Source: Chloroflexota bacterium (lineage in GTDB: Bacteria > Chloroflexota > Anaerolineae > Anaerolineales > UBA11858). From it: a stretch of 7,579 nucleotides of DNA. A program made the translations under genes and the position numbers. Shown one piece after another: positions 6,243 through 7,579 of this stretch. The DNA lies in assembly GCA_030666985.1 (NCBI GenBank), contig DAOUWT010000117.1:1-7579 (forward strand). The letters run 5' to 3'. Under the pieces are notes generated by a model. The model saw only the letters and a list, made by a program, of their open reading frames with translations. It was not told where the DNA came from and did no database searches. The first letter of the stretch is position 1, and the number at the start of each line of letters is the position of its first letter.

Positions 6243-6683
6243 ATGTCAAAGAAGGGAAAAAAATCTAGCGTTCAAAACCGTCAAACCTGGATGCGGATTG
6301 GCGTCGCCGCGGTATCCTTGCTCGTTGTCGCTGGTGTCATTTTTGGAATGAGTGGCTGTAAAAAGGCACTTCCCCTCGAAATCTCTGTGGTGGAAGCTCA
6401 TCAAAAATACCAAGAAGGCGTCTTTTTGCTTGACGTGCGCACTCAAGAAGAATGGGATCAGGCCCACATTTTGAATACTACGCTAATCCCGCTCGACGAA
6501 TTGCCCGACCGCATAAACGAAGTCCCCGCCGATCAGGAAATCATTATTGTCTGTCACTCAGGCAACCGTAGTTCAGTTGGACGCGACATATTGTTAGACG
6601 CTGGCTTTAAGCAGATCACAATTTCCAAAGGAGGCTTAATTGCCTGGAATGCGGCGGGATACCCCCTCAAAATACAGCCATGA
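6243..6683 (+). CDS. Membrane-anchored single-domain rhodanese (sulfurtransferase)
   Basis: The 146-residue protein has a basic N-terminus (KKGKK) and a hydrophobic segment (about residues 18-36) ending in GMSGC, so it is anchored either by a transmembrane helix or as a lipoprotein at C39 (an imperfect lipobox). A single rhodanese domain follows (about 46-146), with LLDVRTQEEWDQAHI (62-76) and the active-site loop CHSGNRS (104-110). The loop is C-x5-R, with C104 predicted to carry the persulfide. The six-residue loop fits sulfur transfer rather than a phosphatase of the Cdc25 type. The domain faces outside if the N-terminal segment acts as a signal or anchor. Substrate and partner are unknown. 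A MITE-like element sits immediately upstream, so the native promoter may be displaced or altered. The gene converges with cobO, with a 28-base gap. The in-frame ATG at 6237 is a less likely start. Confidence 0.92.
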   Translation: MSKKGKKSSVQNRQTWMRIGVAAVSLLVVAGVIFGMSGCKKALPLEISVVEAHQKYQEGVFLLDVRTQEEWDQAHILNTTLIPLDELPDRINEVPADQEIIIVCHSGNRSSVGRDILLDAGFKQITISKGGLIAWNAAGYPLKIQP

Positions 6684-6700
6684 AAAAAAGAAAAGGCCTA

Positions 6701-6726
6701 GTTCTATCCCCCTAGCGTTCTATCCC
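6701..6726. repeat. 10-bp direct repeat across the cobO stop codon
   Basis: GTTCTATCCC occurs at 6701-6710 and again at 6717-6726, a 16-base period. The second copy encodes the last codons of cobO on the minus strand and the first lies just beyond its stop codon. It looks like a small local duplication in the convergent gap between the rhodanese gene and cobO. No convincing terminator hairpin is visible in 6684-6711. Confidence 0.7.
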
Positions 6727-7266
6727 TACCCGCGCTTCCAGGCCTTGCTCGGTATAATAATGCTTCACCGCCCGCATCTCCGTCACCAGGTCGGCGCGAG
6801 CGATCAATTCTCGGGGTGTGCGCCGCCCAGTTAGGATGACCTCGACACACTCCGGCTTCTCATCCAAAAAGGCCAGCACTTCCCCCACCTCCAACAACCC
6901 AAACCAGACCGATATAGTCACTTCATCGAGCACCACAATATCGTACTCCCCCGAAAGCATGGCTGCTCTGACGCGCTCCAAGCCCTCTTGAGCCTTCGCA
7001 ATATCCTCCTTAGGAATAATATCGCCTCGGCGGACGTAATGCCCTGTTCCATATTGCTCAATCGTGATGTGCGGGTTATTGTCCAATGCCCCCAACTCAC
7101 CATAAGGATGCTTCTTCATGAATTGGCCAATGTAAGTGCGAAACCCATGGCCCGAAGCGCGTAACGCCAAGCCCAACGCGGCGGTGGTTTTCCCTTTCCC
7201 GTCGCCCATATAAAGCTGGATATAGCCTTTCGAAAGATGCTTGTTTTGATGATTATCGGTTTGCAT
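6712..7266 (-). CDS. cobO: Cob(I)yrinic acid a,c-diamide adenosyltransferase (CobA/CobO/BtuR type)
   Basis: This cytoplasmic enzyme transfers the adenosyl group of ATP to the cobalt of a reduced corrinoid, giving the adenosylcobalamin-type cofactor. The 184 residues from the chosen start match the family length. A P-loop GDGKGKTTAALGLALRA (21-37) has the CobA-type pattern. Other family segments are VVLDEV (111-116), LTGRRTPRELIARADLVTEM (145-164), KHYYTEQGLEARVGIE (168-183) and the WFGLLEVGEV helix (121-130). The start at 7266 is preceded on the minus strand by AAGGAGA (7272-7278) with a five-base spacer. An in-frame extension upstream to a GTG at 7365 runs through a repeat hairpin, lacks a ribosome binding site and should not be used. 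No other cobalamin genes are visible, so it may serve salvage or belong to a scattered pathway. I see no cobalamin riboswitch in the leader. Confidence 0.96.
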   Translation of the reverse strand: MQTDNHQNKHLSKGYIQLYMGDGKGKTTAALGLALRASGHGFRTYIGQFMKKHPYGELGALDNNPHITIEQYGTGHYVRRGDIIPKEDIAKAQEGLERVRAAMLSGEYDIVVLDEVTISVWFGLLEVGEVLAFLDEKPECVEVILTGRRTPRELIARADLVTEMRAVKHYYTEQGLEARVGIER

Positions 7267-7271
7267 GTTTG

Positions 7272-7278
7272 TCTCCTT
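7272..7278 (-). promoter_or_regulatory. Ribosome binding site fixing the cobO start
   Basis: On the minus strand AAGGAGA precedes the ATG at 7266 by five bases. It places the start 33 codons downstream of the first possible start in the open frame, and the protein then begins shortly before the P-loop, as expected for the family. Confidence 0.85.
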
Positions 7279-7316
7279 ATGAGTCTCTAGGAAGTTACGG
7301 GGTTGCCAACAGAGTG

Positions 7317-7369
7317 AAGCGTAAAACGTGAAACGTGATGCGTGAATTACTCGGTCACGTTTCACGCTT
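7317..7369. repeat. GTGAAAC-family hairpin in the cobO leader
   Basis: The left arm AAGCGTAAAACGTGA (7317-7331) pairs with TCACGTTTCACGCTT (7355-7369) at 14 of 15 positions. The 23-base loop contains further GTGAAAC/GTGATGC units. A 19-base stretch at 7320-7338 is identical to 4435-4453. The hairpin lies about 50 bases upstream of the cobO start and would be in its 5' UTR if the promoter near 7424 is real. When translated it gives the HASRFTFYAS-type peptide that appears at falsely extended N-termini. Confidence 0.88.
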
Positions 7370-7395
7370 TAGAAGCAAACCCCGCGAAATCCCAA
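7369..7395 (-). other. Possible short upstream ORF in the cobO leader
   Basis: On the minus strand a strong Shine-Dalgarno-like AAGGAGGG (7400-7407) is followed, five bases after its AGGAGG core, by TTG (7395-7393). The frame has eight sense codons, then TAA at 7371-7369. The peptide would be MGFRGVCF. The stop falls at the edge of the GTGAAAC hairpin. The ribosome-binding-like sequence is real, but the coding status is very uncertain because TTG is a rare start and the peptide is tiny. The alternative is a leftover binding site from a leader disrupted by the hairpin insertion. Confidence 0.2.
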
Positions 7396-7423
7396 AGAGC
7401 CCTCCTTATTTGATGATTAGCAA

Positions 7424-7432
7424 ATTTTACCA
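7424..7432 (-). promoter_or_regulatory. Candidate extended -10 promoter element for cobO
   Basis: On the minus strand TGGTAAAAT matches the extended -10 pattern TGnTAnAAT. No clear -35 hexamer lies at the standard distance. It would give a leader of roughly 150 bases holding the GTGAAAC hairpin. Confidence 0.35.
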
Positions 7433-7484
7433 TAGTTGGCATGTTGGGAGACGCGCTACTCAATGTCATTAAGATAAGGGATTA

Positions 7485-7579
7485 TGTCATTTCGACCGCA
7501 GGGAGAAATCTTTCCGTCGTGAGTAAATGGTAGACTAATCCCAAGATTTCTCCTCGTTATTCGGCAAAAACCGCGCCGA
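7485..7579. repeat. Palindromic interspersed repeat beginning TGTCATTTCGACC, cut by window edge
   Basis: The stretch starts TGTCATTTCGACCGCAGG (7485-7502). It contains a perfect 11-bp inverted repeat, GGAGAAATCTT (7502-7512) with AAGATTTCTCC (7543-7553), separated by 30 bases. From memory, TGTCATTTCGA...GGGAGAAATCT sequences with a mirrored right end are widespread dispersed intergenic repeats in several bacterial phyla. The expected mirrored outer end (TCGAAATGACA) is not in the window, so the element is either cut by the edge or incomplete. The rest of 7370-7484 shows only the candidate cobO leader signals. Confidence 0.6.

Noticed and set aside
7267..7365. N-terminal extension of cobO starting at a GTG (minus strand)
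   Set aside because: The extension reads through the GTGAAAC hairpin, lacks a ribosome binding site and goes beyond the usual family start. The ATG at 7266 has AAGGAGA at ideal spacing.
7267..7579. Cobalamin riboswitch upstream of cobO
   Set aside because: No B12-box-like or conserved core segments were recognised by eye; the leader is mainly repeat sequence. A covariance-model search would be decisive.

Overview
The window is bacterial and reads like a Chloroflexota (Anaerolineae-type) genome. This assignment is an inference from three things: the gene set, the zinc-ribbon valyl-tRNA synthetase, and the 7- and 8-base repeat arrays at gene boundaries. I recall such arrays from Chloroflexota and filamentous cyanobacteria. 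No rRNA, tRNA or CRISPR array was seen.

Layout: an octanucleotide array (1-67) leads into valS (93-2936), a complete valyl-tRNA synthetase. Its linker between the catalytic and anticodon-binding domains is encoded by about 21 units of a heptanucleotide repeat. After valS comes a hairpin-forming octanucleotide array (2941-3086), then a probable promoter and a rightward run of envelope genes: a conserved membrane protein of unknown function (3173-4432), a four-helix membrane protein of unknown function (4581-5144) and a GH114-like lipoprotein (5183-6016). A GTGAAAC array and a stable inverted repeat separate the first two. A compact nested-palindrome element flanked by a 9-bp direct repeat (6053-6227) looks like a MITE-type insertion just upstream of a membrane-anchored rhodanese (6243-6683). 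The convergent gene at 6712-7266 (minus strand) is the cobalamin adenosyltransferase cobO/btuR. A second GTGAAAC hairpin lies in its leader, and the start of another palindromic repeat runs off the right edge.

The genes do not form one obvious pathway. valS and cobO are housekeeping or cofactor genes. The three middle genes and the rhodanese are all predicted to be membrane or cell-surface proteins. The most distinctive content is the non-coding DNA: four intergenic repeat arrays plus one inside a coding sequence. The complete ones have G-rich units on the left that flip to complementary C-rich units on the right, so they can fold into long imperfect hairpins. The intragenic array stays open because three 7-base units make seven codons. 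The MITE-like element and the intragenic array are the two observations most worth checking.
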